From Streptomyces sp. NBC_01445 (GTDB lineage: Bacteria; Actinomycetota; Actinomycetes; Streptomycetales; Streptomycetaceae): DNA of 64,000 bases. The stretch is taken from positions 972,855-1,036,854 of the forward strand of contig NZ_CP109486.1 of NCBI RefSeq assembly GCF_035918235.1, written 5' to 3'. How positions within the stretch are numbered: the stretch's first letter is position 1; each line of letters begins with the position of its first letter. Shown here piece by piece: positions 19,790 to 27,978 of this stretch. The notes under the pieces are model-generated. The model ran no database searches. It saw only the letters and a list, made by a program, of their open reading frames with translations, and was not told the DNA's origin. A program made the translations under genes and the position numbers.

Positions 19790-21433
19790 ATGCTGGACGG
19801 ATGCGTTCCCTGGCCCGAGGAGCTGGCCTCGCGATATCGCGAGGCCGGGTACTGGCGGGGTGAGACGCTCGGTGCACTGCTGCGGCGGTGGGCCGACGAG
19901 TACGGCGACCGGGAGGCCCTGGTCAGCGCGGACGGGCGACGCCGCATCACGTACCGCGCCCTGGACGAGTGGTGCGACCGGCTCGCCGCGGGTTTCGCGG
20001 CGCGCGGCACAGCCCCCGGCGACCGGGTGCTGGTGCAACTGCCGAACACCCCCGACTTCGTGGCGGTCTGCTTCGCGCTGTTCCGCCTGGGGGCGCTGCC
20101 GGTGTTCGCGCTGCCGGCCTACCGCGACAACGAGATCCGACACCTGGCCGAGCTGTCCGGCGCGAGCACGTACATCGTGCCGGACACGTTCAACGGCTTC
20201 GACCACCGTGATCTCGCGCGGTCGATGCAGGAACAACTCCCCCAGATCTCCCAGGTGTTCGTCGCGGGTGACCCGGGCGAGGACTGCACGGCGCTGGCCG
20301 AGGTGGACGCCGAACCGGTGGACCTCCCCGGGCCGGACGCGTCGGACGTGGCGTTCTTCCTGCTGTCCGGGGGTACGACGGCGCTGCCGAAGCTGATCCC
20401 GCGCACCCATGACGACTACGCCTACCAGACACGGATCACCGGCGAGATCTGCGGCCTGGACTCCTCGACCGTCTATCTGGCGGTCCTGCCGGTCGAGTTC
20501 AACTTCCCGTGGGGCTGCCCCGGCATCATCGGCACGCTGCGGGTCGGCGGCCGCGTCGTCTTCGCCGAGACTCCCCAGCCGCTGGCCTGTTTCCCGTTGA
20601 TCGAGCGGGAGCGCGTCACGCTCACCTCGGTCATCCCGACGATCGTCCATCTGTGGCTGGCGGCCGTCGAGGAGGGCCACGAGCACGACCTGAGCAGTCT
20701 CGATGTCCTCCAGGTGGGCAGCGCCAAGCTGCACGACGAGGTGGCGGCCCGCATCGAGCCGCTCCTCGGCGTACGGCTCCAGCAGGTCTTCGGCATGGCG
20801 GAGGGCCTGCTCACCTTCACGCGCTACGACGATCCGCACGACACGATCCTCACGACGCAGGGCCGTCCGGTCTCCCCGGCCGACGAGATCCACGTCGTGG
20901 ACACGGACGGCGCGGACGTGCCCCTCGGCGGCATCGGCGAACTGCTCACCCGGGGCCCGTACACGCTGCGCGGCTACTACCGGGCGCCCGAGCACAACGA
21001 GCGGGCCTTCACCGAGGACGGTTTCTACCGCAGCGGCGACCTGGTGCGCCGCACCGCGGGCGGGGAGATCGTGATCGAGGGCCGGGTCAAGGACGTCGTC
21101 ATCCGCGGTGGCGACAAGGTCTCGGCCACCGAGATCGAGGGTCATCTGACGGCTCACCCGGACGTCCAGCAGGCGGCGGTCGTGGCGATGCCCGATCCGG
21201 TGCTCGGCGAGAAGGTCTGCGCGTACGTCATCGCGGCACCGGGCCGTCCCGCGCCGAAGCTGCCGGTGCTGCGCGAACTGCTGCGCTCGCGGGGCCTTGC
21301 CTCCTACAAGCTGCCGGACCGCGTCGAGGCCGTCGGCACCTTCCCGCTGACGGGTCTGAACAAGGTCGACAAGAAGGTCCTGCGCGCCCGCATCGCGGAC
21401 AAGCTGGAGCGGCTCGCCAGGGAGGCGGCATGA
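19790..21433 (+). CDS. aryl-acid AMP ligase (DhbE/EntE-like)
   Basis: A protein of 547 residues with the adenylation signatures LLSGGTTALPKLIPRTH (A3), RSGDLVRR (A7) and the C-terminal lysine region LTGLNKVDKKVLR (A10). It is closest in layout to 2,3-dihydroxybenzoate/salicylate ligases; the substrate-pocket segment reads VEFNFPWGCPG in place of the AHNYPLSSPG type, keeping the asparagine but changing its neighbours. It should form an aryl-AMP and load a carrier protein; no free-standing carrier is seen nearby. The start at 19790 has GGAAGG upstream. The gene overlaps the DegT aminotransferase by four bases. Substrate unknown. Confidence 0.85.
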   Translation: MLDGCVPWPEELASRYREAGYWRGETLGALLRRWADEYGDREALVSADGRRRITYRALDEWCDRLAAGFAARGTAPGDRVLVQLPNTPDFVAVCFALFRLGALPVFALPAYRDNEIRHLAELSGASTYIVPDTFNGFDHRDLARSMQEQLPQISQVFVAGDPGEDCTALAEVDAEPVDLPGPDASDVAFFLLSGGTTALPKLIPRTHDDYAYQTRITGEICGLDSSTVYLAVLPVEFNFPWGCPGIIGTLRVGGRVVFAETPQPLACFPLIERERVTLTSVIPTIVHLWLAAVEEGHEHDLSSLDVLQVGSAKLHDEVAARIEPLLGVRLQQVFGMAEGLLTFTRYDDPHDTILTTQGRPVSPADEIHVVDTDGADVPLGGIGELLTRGPYTLRGYYRAPEHNERAFTEDGFYRSGDLVRRTAGGEIVIEGRVKDVVIRGGDKVSATEIEGHLTAHPDVQQAAVVAMPDPVLGEKVCAYVIAAPGRPAPKLPVLRELLRSRGLASYKLPDRVEAVGTFPLTGLNKVDKKVLRARIADKLERLAREAA

Positions 21434-22692
21434 GCGCCGTGGCCCTGGGCGGGGGCACCTACCGCGTCCCGTTCGCCCGGCGGGGCAGCGTCCTCGGCGA
21501 GGCCGATCTCGCGGCCCTGGCCGAACTCGTGCGTGCCGAGGGCACGTTGACGGCGGGCGTGTGGCGCGACCGGTTCGAGGAACGTTTCCGGAAGCGGATC
21601 GGCGCCCGTCACGCGCTCACCGTCACCAGCGGCACGGTCGCCCTGGAACTGGCGACCAGGCTCCTCGACCTGGCCCCGGGCGACGAGGTGATCGCGACCC
21701 CGCAGACCTTCCAGGCCACGATCCAACCCCTGCTGAACCACGACGTGCGAGTCCGCTTCTGCGACGTGGACCCCGACACGCTGAACATGGACCCGGACGT
21801 CCTCGAGACCTTGATCACGGACCGCACGCGGGCCGTCTTCCTGGTCCACTACGGCGGCAATCCGGCCGACATGGACCGGATCATGGCGATCGCCCGCCGG
21901 CACGGTGCGATCGTGGTCGAGGACAGCGCCCACGGCATCGGCGCCCTCTACAAGGGACGCCACCCGGGCGCCCTGGCCGACATCGGCTGTTTCAGCTTCC
22001 ACTCCACCAAGAACATCACCACCCTCGGCGAGGGCGGAATGATCACCCTGGCCCGCGACGAGTGGGCCGAGCGCGTGCTGCGCATCCGCGACAACGAGGT
22101 GGACGGCGTGTACACGGCGCGCACCGACCTGGCCGGCGAACCTCCCGCCCTGCTGCCGTGGATGAAGTTCGCCGACGCCGTGTACGGGCGCACGGCGGTC
22201 GGTATCCGCGGTGCGGGCACCAACGCCACGATGTCCGAGGCGGCGGCCGCCGTCGGCGTGGTGCAACTGGACTCGCTGGACCGCTTCGTGGAGCGGCGCA
22301 GGTGGATCGCGAGCCGCCTCGACGAGGCCCTGTCGGCGTTCCCGGGCGTACGCCTGCACCGCGCGACGCCGGACAGCCGGCATGCCTATCACCTGTACAC
22401 GTTCTTCCTGACCGACGGACGGGAGGTGCGCGAGCACTTCGTGCGCGCGGTCGACCTGCTCGGCGTGGAGGTCCAGCTGCGGTACTTCCCGCTCCATCTG
22501 TCCCCGGAGTGGCGCCTGCGCGGACACGGCGCGGGCGAGTGCCCGAACGCCGAACGCGTGTGGTTCGAGGAGCACATGAACCTGCCCTGCCATCCGGGCC
22601 TGACGGATGATCAGGTCGATCACCTGGTGACGTCGGTGACCCAGGCACTGCACGAGGCGTACGAGAAGGCGAGCCTGGCCCGTATCGCGTGA
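21430..22692 (+). CDS. DegT/DnrJ/EryC1/StrS family PLP aminotransferase
   Basis: A protein of 420 residues. The PLP lysine is residue 194 in FSFHSTKNITTLGEGG, with VTSGTVALEL for phosphate binding and VVEDSAHGIGA for the cofactor aspartate. The family covers keto-sugar aminotransferases and 3-amino-5-hydroxybenzoate synthases. No sugar-nucleotide genes are present and the partner is an aryl ligase, so a cyclic or aromatic amino acid is more likely than a sugar, as inference. Translational coupling to the ligase (ATGA) implies they supply the same unit. Confidence 0.85.
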   Translation: MSAVALGGGTYRVPFARRGSVLGEADLAALAELVRAEGTLTAGVWRDRFEERFRKRIGARHALTVTSGTVALELATRLLDLAPGDEVIATPQTFQATIQPLLNHDVRVRFCDVDPDTLNMDPDVLETLITDRTRAVFLVHYGGNPADMDRIMAIARRHGAIVVEDSAHGIGALYKGRHPGALADIGCFSFHSTKNITTLGEGGMITLARDEWAERVLRIRDNEVDGVYTARTDLAGEPPALLPWMKFADAVYGRTAVGIRGAGTNATMSEAAAAVGVVQLDSLDRFVERRRWIASRLDEALSAFPGVRLHRATPDSRHAYHLYTFFLTDGREVREHFVRAVDLLGVEVQLRYFPLHLSPEWRLRGHGAGECPNAERVWFEEHMNLPCHPGLTDDQVDHLVTSVTQALHEAYEKASLARIA

Positions 22693-22753
22693 CCGCGTGC
22701 GCACGCCCCCGAGAAGACCTCCGAGCGAAGCCGATCGAAGCGAAGGACCGGAC

Positions 22754-22939
22754 ATGCCCTACATCGACGTCAAGATCTACGACCGCCGGCTCACCCCGGA
22801 GTCGGAGCGCGCCCTGATCGAGCGACTCACGCAGGCCACGGTGGACGTCTTCGGCGAGGACATCCGCGCGCAGACCTGGATCACCCTGACGGGGATCCCC
22901 GCGGAGCGCTGGGGCATCGCGGGGACACCGGGTTCCTAA
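22754..22939 (+). CDS. 4-oxalocrotonate tautomerase-like protein
   Basis: A protein of 61 residues starting M-P-Y-I-D-V-K. Proline 2 becomes the catalytic N-terminal base after methionine removal, and the length is that of the 4-OT family. The tail ERWGIAGTPGS matches the usual WGIGG end, so the protein is complete. It follows the aminotransferase by 61 bp and is probably in the same operon, interconverting enol and keto forms of a dienol or keto acid intermediate. A TnpB-like element begins within a few bases of its stop codon and marks the right border of the cluster. Confidence 0.82.
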   Translation: MPYIDVKIYDRRLTPESERALIERLTQATVDVFGEDIRAQTWITLTGIPAERWGIAGTPGS

Positions 22940-22954
22940 GACTTGATCCGTAAT

Positions 22955-24967
22955 TCACCAGAGGGTGAGCTGCGGGTCGCAGCCGGGGCGCTGTCCGGGC
23001 TTTCCGGCGTGGTCACGCACGGGGCGTGGCTCATCCAGGGTCGCTCGGGGCCGCCGTCCGGCGGTTCGGGGAGCAGAGGTCTCACGGCGTTGCCGTGGGA
23101 CTGCCGCATGACCAGCACCGCGAACGGTGGTCTGGCTCGGTGCGGTTGACTCCCGCAGGGCTTCTTCCAGCCCTTGTGCGAAAACGATCTGTGCGTGCCG
23201 GGACGAAGTGGTGTCCAGGTACGCGGCCTTGGGGTCGTCCACGTCGGTAAAGCGGACAAATGCGGCCAGGGTGGCGGATACGAGGTCGCGCTTCCCGGCG
23301 AGGCCGCACTCGATGCACTTGTGCTCGCGGTCCCGCAGGGTCTTCTTGACGCGCTCACCGCACAGGCAGTGCTGGGACAGGGCGGTTGACCAGGTGGAGG
23401 CCCGTACGAGACGGCCGCCCGCAGCCTGGCATTCGCGGTCAAGAGCGGCGATGAGCAGGCCGGGGGTGGTCTGGGAGAGGCGCTTTCCCCACAGCCGGTA
23501 CCAGGTGCGGATGTCGCAGTCCTCCACCACGAGGACGGGGCCGTGGGCGGCGATGATCTCGCGGGCGACCTGGCGGGCGCGGAAACGGTGGTGCTCCGCC
23601 ATCGAGGCTGCGTGTTCGGCCTGGCGGGCGCGCTGCTCCCGGTAGTTCACCGACAGCTGGTCGCGGCGGAACGCCTGCTTCGGCACCCCATCGACGCGGG
23701 CAGCGCGAGCACCACCAGGCACGGTGACGGCCTTGGGCTTGAGGCCCTTGGCGGCCCGCTGCTCTGCCCGTCGGGCCTGCTTCTTCGACGGCCCGTACTG
23801 CGCGGTGTTCGTCGCCCGGCGAGAACGCTCCAAAGCTCGTGCACGGCCGCGACGCTTCTTTGCTTCCCGCTCCAGAAGCGCCCGTTCCTCGGGGCTGAGG
23901 GTGATCTCGGTGGAGGCCGGGGCCCCGTCGGCGGGATCCAGGCTGGCGGGGAAGGAAGCGACGGAGACGTTGGAGACGTTGCCGTCCACTCCGCCGATCC
24001 GGTCCAGGGCGGCTGCCTGCTCGCGCCTCTCCCGCACGGCCGGGGCGGTGTAGCCGGGGCCGAGGATCATCAGGTGCGCCTCGTACACCCAGCCGCCCGG
24101 CGCGGACGCCTTGCGACGGCGTACGAGATCGACCTTGTGCCAGCGGCCGGGATTCGACAGGAAGTGTTCGACACGTGCCCACTGGCCGGGCTGCTGCGGG
24201 ATGCGCACCGGTAGTACGAGGTCGCCCCGGCCGGAGTCGGGGCCTCCCGCGAACACCACGGCGAGCGGGCCGGTGTGGTCCCACCACGTCGCCTTCCGTG
24301 TTCCCGTCTTCCCCGACGCGAGGGTCTTGCCCGTGAGAACAGGGCCGGACGGCGCCGCCGGCACTCGCATCCGGCGAGGCTGCTGAACTGTGTACTGACC
24401 ACCGTCGGTGTACGCCATCTTGTGGCCGTGGAGGGTGCCTACGAGGCGGAAAGTCTCCCACTTGCGGTCGGTGGTATGCGAGCGGGCACGGCCAGGGATG
24501 CGGGTGAAGTCGTGCCAGCGGCCCGTCTTCGGGCGACCGTGCCGCTTGCCGGTGGCGTCGGCGAACAGGTGCCACTGGACGCCGTTCCACACCTCGGCAG
24601 CCATGTGCATGGCCAGGGCCTTCGAGACGTGGTGCTTCAAGTGCCCCGAGGCATCGAGGTGCTTGTATGCGCACCGCTCCAGGGCCTCACGGTTGAGCCC
24701 TAGGCGCTGCCGTACGACTTTCGCCCCGTGCTCCTCGCGCTCGTGGAACGCGGTCCAGTAGGCATCGACCTTGGCGCGGGCGTCGCGCTGGACGGCCCGC
24801 TTGATCGACCACATGGAGCCGAACAGCCTCTTAATGCGGGCTAGGTCGGCGGGGTCGGTGATGGCCAGGGGCAGCACCATCACCGACACGTGCCCGTCGT
24901 CGGGCTTCTTCCACTTCGGGGCCTTGTTCTTTCCCCGGAACTTCCGCTGCGTCTGGGCAGCCTGCAT
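22955..24967 (-). CDS. large TnpB/Cas12-like RNA-guided nuclease homologue (RuvC)
   Basis: About 670 residues from the ATG at 24967 (GGGAGGTG upstream; ATG at 24973 is also possible). A split RuvC is visible: first Asp near 326 in GGVDGNVSNVSV, Glu near 481 in VVEDCDIRTWY, a Cys cluster (HCLCG...KCIECG) and the last Asp near 560 in KRDLVSA. This is the TnpB/Cas12 layout, but ordinary TnpB proteins, including the second one in this window, have about 385-400 residues. The extra length is N-terminal and between RuvC I and II (a Lys/Arg-rich stretch near 390-450). No tnpA and no CRISPR repeats flank it. It could be an IS607/IS1341-type TnpB or an actinobacterial Cas12-like relative. Confidence 0.8.
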   Translation of the reverse strand: MQAAQTQRKFRGKNKAPKWKKPDDGHVSVMVLPLAITDPADLARIKRLFGSMWSIKRAVQRDARAKVDAYWTAFHEREEHGAKVVRQRLGLNREALERCAYKHLDASGHLKHHVSKALAMHMAAEVWNGVQWHLFADATGKRHGRPKTGRWHDFTRIPGRARSHTTDRKWETFRLVGTLHGHKMAYTDGGQYTVQQPRRMRVPAAPSGPVLTGKTLASGKTGTRKATWWDHTGPLAVVFAGGPDSGRGDLVLPVRIPQQPGQWARVEHFLSNPGRWHKVDLVRRRKASAPGGWVYEAHLMILGPGYTAPAVRERREQAAALDRIGGVDGNVSNVSVASFPASLDPADGAPASTEITLSPEERALLEREAKKRRGRARALERSRRATNTAQYGPSKKQARRAEQRAAKGLKPKAVTVPGGARAARVDGVPKQAFRRDQLSVNYREQRARQAEHAASMAEHHRFRARQVAREIIAAHGPVLVVEDCDIRTWYRLWGKRLSQTTPGLLIAALDRECQAAGGRLVRASTWSTALSQHCLCGERVKKTLRDREHKCIECGLAGKRDLVSATLAAFVRFTDVDDPKAAYLDTTSSRHAQIVFAQGLEEALRESTAPSQTTVRGAGHAAVPRQRRETSAPRTAGRRPRATLDEPRPVRDHAGKPGQRPGCDPQLTLW

Positions 24968-25002
24968 GACCATCACCTCCCGTGACGAATTAGTTGACCT
25001 GC

Positions 25003-25390
25003 CACACGCTACGTGCTGGCGCTGCTGAACACGCTGGGCTTCAAGTACAACAACACCGCCTACCGGCCGGTGATGGACGCCATGAAGCTGCTGAAGAAGT
25101 ACGCCGACGTCGACGGCAAAACCCGCTTCTACGACGCCACGGACGCCGTACCAATGGACGGCGGGGTGCACAAGGACTGGCGCGAGGCCGTCGTCGACGC
25201 AATGTCGAGCGCATCCCGTACGAGCTGTACGTCCTGGTCGCGCTGCGGGACGCGTTCGGTTTGCGGACACCATCTGGCGTCGTACGGAAGCCAAAGACCG
25301 GTGTCCTGTGCCAGCGAACCGTCACCGCTTGCCACTGGACTTGGACGACCAGCGGGCTCGTGCCACCGGACGTTGAGCAGCGCGGATCAC
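25003..25390 (+). pseudogene. Tn3-family transposase fragment, frameshifted
   Basis: One frame reads YVLALLNTLGFKYNNTAYRP...RFYDATDAVPMDGG, then a different frame reads VERIPYELYVLVALRDAF, both typical of the N-terminal third of Tn3-family transposases. At least one frameshift separates them, near 25200, and the rest of the roughly 1000-residue enzyme is missing. It directly abuts the right edge of the TnpB-like element. Confidence 0.7.
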
Positions 25391-25875
25391 AGTGGCATTT
25401 CGATGCTCAGTGCTTCTGCTCGTAGGTCCTTGCGGATGGCGTTGCGGAGCGATCGCAGCTGGTCGTCGTAATTCGACAGATCCGCTTCGTAGCCTGGGGA
25501 GTGGATGTCTTGGCCTTGGGCAATGCGATCACGCAACGTGCGCAAGGCCCGGAAGGCGGCGTCCGCAGCCTGGACAACCAGCTCGGGCGCCGTGAGCAGG
25601 ATGTGTTCGCGCGTCTGGACCAGCCCGGCGTCGCGGAAGGCGACTCGTGCCGCCAGATCGCGGGAGACCTCAGCTAGATGATCGCCCAGCGAAACCATAC
25701 GCAGAGACTGATTGGCCTGGTGCAGGGCCGCCATGTACGCGACGTAGATATCCCTCTGTGCACTGGACAGCCGCTCGCTGCGTTCCCTCCTCCAGCGCAC
25801 GCGGTCCGACAGCAGCGCCTACCCGAGCCCTACAACGGCTCCAAACGCGGTGGACAGAAGCGCGATCCATGACAT
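25387..25875 (-). pseudogene. hypothetical membrane-anchored protein with in-frame TAG
   Basis: From ATG at 25875 the frame reads MSWIALLSTAFGAVVGLG, then TAG at 25821-25819, then ALLSDRVRWRRERSERL and a further 130 helical residues to the stop at 25387. A short hydrophobic N-terminus followed by an RRERSERLSSAQRDIYVAYM helix is a common pattern of small Streptomyces membrane proteins of unknown role. A single change restores a 162-residue protein. Translation could restart at GTG 25800 without the anchor. Function unknown. Confidence 0.55.
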
Positions 25876-26168
25876 GAACACGAGACCAGGCGTGCTCCAT
25901 CTTCGGTGGCACGCACTCAAAGTCCGCCCTCGGCCTGGCTCTCAACACCGTGGTGCTGTTCAGGAGCCTGTACATCGATGCCGCCGTCGAGTGTCCCGTC
26001 TCATTGGATCTAGCTCTGAGACATCGCGCTGACCAGGCATGATGGGTTGTGTGGCGAGACGTGCCGAGGTCGGTGTCTCGGATTGTCGTGTCTGCCGGGC
26101 GCAAATAGAGGGCGGCGTCTCAGTTCATCGTGTCCGTGAGTCTGCGTCCCCAGCACTGGCTGACGGAC
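25876..26168. other. gap with no recognised gene
   Basis: Both strands were read; the short open frames have no recognisable family or ribosome site. It lies between the broken hypothetical gene and the terminator of the methyltransferase gene, and is probably debris from insertions. Confidence 0.5.
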
Positions 26169-26196
26169 GGGGAGCCGTCGGCGCCGACGGCTCCCC
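26169..26196. terminator. terminator of the methyltransferase gene
   Basis: GGGGAGCCGTCGGC is followed directly by its reverse complement, about 40 bp past the methyltransferase stop, and then a T/C-rich run. Confidence 0.7.
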
Positions 26197-26235
26197 CTGT
26201 TCTTCTCAACCCACAAGAGCGCGCCCGATTGGCGG

Positions 26236-27030
26236 TCAGTCGGCGAGCTTCTCCCAGACCGAGACATGTTGACGGCTCTCGCTTGTGAAGGCTTCCCGTG
26301 TCCATCCGTCCCACCGCTCGCGCAGTCGCAGCCCGGCGAGCTGGGCCATCAGGTCGAGTTCCGACGGCCACACATACCGGAAGGGAATAGACCTGTACTC
26401 GCCACGGCCGTCGACAACCTCGATGTAGTTCGAACTCGTCGCCTGGGTAGCGACGTCGTAGATGTCGAAGGCCCATCGCGTCGGGCTCACGTGGTAAGGC
26501 ACGACGTTCTGCCCGGCGGGGAGCCTTCGCAGTTCGGGGATCAGGACCTCGATGACGAAACAGCCTCCGGGTTCTAGGTGAGCGGCAACGTTGCGGAAAC
26601 AGTCCACCTGCTCCGCCTGTGTCGTCAGATTCATGATCGTGTTGTAGAGCAGATATGCGACGGAGAACGTCCCGTCCACTCTCGTCGTCGCGAAGTCGCC
26701 GATCGTGACGCCGATAGCGTCACCGCCTGGCTTGGCGCGCAGTCGGGCAACCATCGCTTGCGACAAGTCGATGCCGTGGACCTGGACTCCGCGTCGTGCC
26801 AGCGGCAACGCGATGCGCCCTGTCCCGATGCCCAGTTCGAGGGCCCGGCCACCATCGGCCAGGCCCGCCAGAAAGCCGACCGTCTCGTCGATGACGCCGA
26901 GCTCGAACATGTCCCCTGACGACTCGTCGTAGGCCGCCGCAACACGCTCTCCGAAGTAACCGTCTTGATCGTCCATCGCCAGACCGTACTGGGGCAGCTC
27001 GTCGCGGCGCGCGTGAATTTCGCCAGCCAT
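26236..27030 (-). CDS. class I SAM-dependent methyltransferase
   Basis: A protein of about 264 residues. The SAM-binding motif I is LELGIGTGRIALPLA, followed by VHGIDLSQAMV (motif with the ribose-binding acid) and LEPGGCFVIEV. The N-terminal YFGERVAAAYDESSGDMFE is typical of a common, mostly uncharacterised actinobacterial group. ATG at 27030 is taken as the start. It sits alone among insertion-sequence debris, with its own terminator, so it may be cargo of one of the broken elements. The substrate cannot be predicted. Confidence 0.82.
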   Translation of the reverse strand: MAGEIHARRDELPQYGLAMDDQDGYFGERVAAAYDESSGDMFELGVIDETVGFLAGLADGGRALELGIGTGRIALPLARRGVQVHGIDLSQAMVARLRAKPGGDAIGVTIGDFATTRVDGTFSVAYLLYNTIMNLTTQAEQVDCFRNVAAHLEPGGCFVIEVLIPELRRLPAGQNVVPYHVSPTRWAFDIYDVATQATSSNYIEVVDGRGEYRSIPFRYVWPSELDLMAQLAGLRLRERWDGWTREAFTSESRQHVSVWEKLAD

Positions 27031-27050
27031 CACAGGTGTCCCGTCTCATT

Positions 27051-27450
27051 TCATCGTGGCGGGCTCGTTTCTTCGCTGGCGAGGCTGATGTGGCGATAAA
27101 CCGTGCCGCGTGAGACTTCAAAGGTCCGGGCGAGCTGCTGGACGGATGAGCCTGTGCTGTGGAGCTGAAGGAGTTCGTCGACCTGGTCTTGTGTGAGTTT
27201 GGGCTTGCGTCCGCCGACGTTGCCTCGGGCGCGGGCGGCGGCCAGGCCGTCGTTGGTGGCGGCGAGTACGAACTCGCGGTGCAGGGTGGCGAAGACAGCC
27301 ATCATGCCGAAGAAGTCGCGTCCTTCGAGGGTGTTGTTGTCGATGTACTGCTCGACGGCCTGGAGCCGGATGCCACGGTCTCGTAGTTCGGTGCCCACGA
27401 TGATGAGGTTCTGGACGGAGTAGAAGAGCCGGTCGAGCCGGGTGACCGGA
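27051..27450 (-). pseudogene. serine recombinase (Tn3-type resolvase), N-terminus lost
   Basis: The intact frame from about 27450 reads TRLDRLFYSVQNLIIVG, RGIRLQAVEQYIDNNTLEGR and the C-terminal Hin-type helix-turn-helix SSVQQLARTFEVSRGTVYRHI. The first 60-70 residues of a resolvase, including the catalytic serine, are absent in every frame upstream. It pairs naturally with the Tn3 transposase fragment about 2 kb away as parts of one decayed transposon. The methyltransferase lies between them. Confidence 0.75.
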
Positions 27451-27584
27451 CAGGCAGTGGATCGCGTGCAGAGTGGTGAGCCTGCCCGGGTGGATGCGGT
27501 CGGGGTTGGTCACATCAGCCCGCACGGACACCACCAGATGAGACCAGCAGCGAATCCGACAATACGCCGTAAGAAAGAGACGGG

Positions 27585-27893
27585 TTCACGTGAGACGGGA
27601 CATCGAGCAGCTCGCCGCCGACGGCTTCCCCGTCACCGACGGGTGTTGATGAATCGACCGATTTCTGAGCAAGATCAGCGATCGGGGACGGCGTGTACCG
27701 CAGCGCCCCGAGGTCATCACCAGCAAGAACAAGAACAAGCCGTTCGCCCAGCGCCGGGCGCGGGCCGAACACGGCATCGACCTGACTCAAGGACTACCGT
27801 GTCCTACCCCAGCACCGCAGGCGCGGTGACAGCATCAACTCCACCACCCGCGCCGTCGCCGTGCTCCACAACCTCAAGATCGACTACGCCTGA
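27585..27893 (+). pseudogene. IS5-like transposase remnant
   Basis: Frameshifted pieces end in RRGDSINSTTRAVAVLHNLKIDYA followed by a stop at 27891, resembling the C-terminus of IS5-type transposases in actinomycetes. A short upstream piece reads VRRDIEQLAADGFPVTDG. No complete reading frame remains and no inverted repeats were identified. Confidence 0.45.
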
Positions 27894-27924
27894 ATTACGG
27901 AACACCTCTTGGCTACCCGCACGC

Positions 27925-27963
27925 GACAGGGCCCCGGAGCACGATCTGCTCCGGGGCCCTGTC
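27925..27963. terminator. strong terminator after the MFS gene
   Basis: A perfect 17-bp stem (GACAGGGCCCCGGAGCA) with the loop CGATC lies 15 bp beyond the MFS stop. Confidence 0.8.
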
Positions 27964-27978
27964 GTCGCTGTACGGCGG

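Noticed and set aside
18532..20049. A 505-residue version of the cyclodeaminase-like protein
   Set aside because: The first 130 residues cover the divergent promoter and the ligase start and look non-coding; ATG 19659 has a ribosome site.
22940..22990. CRISPR repeats beside the large TnpB-like gene
   Set aside because: No repeated units of 25-40 bp on either side of the gene.
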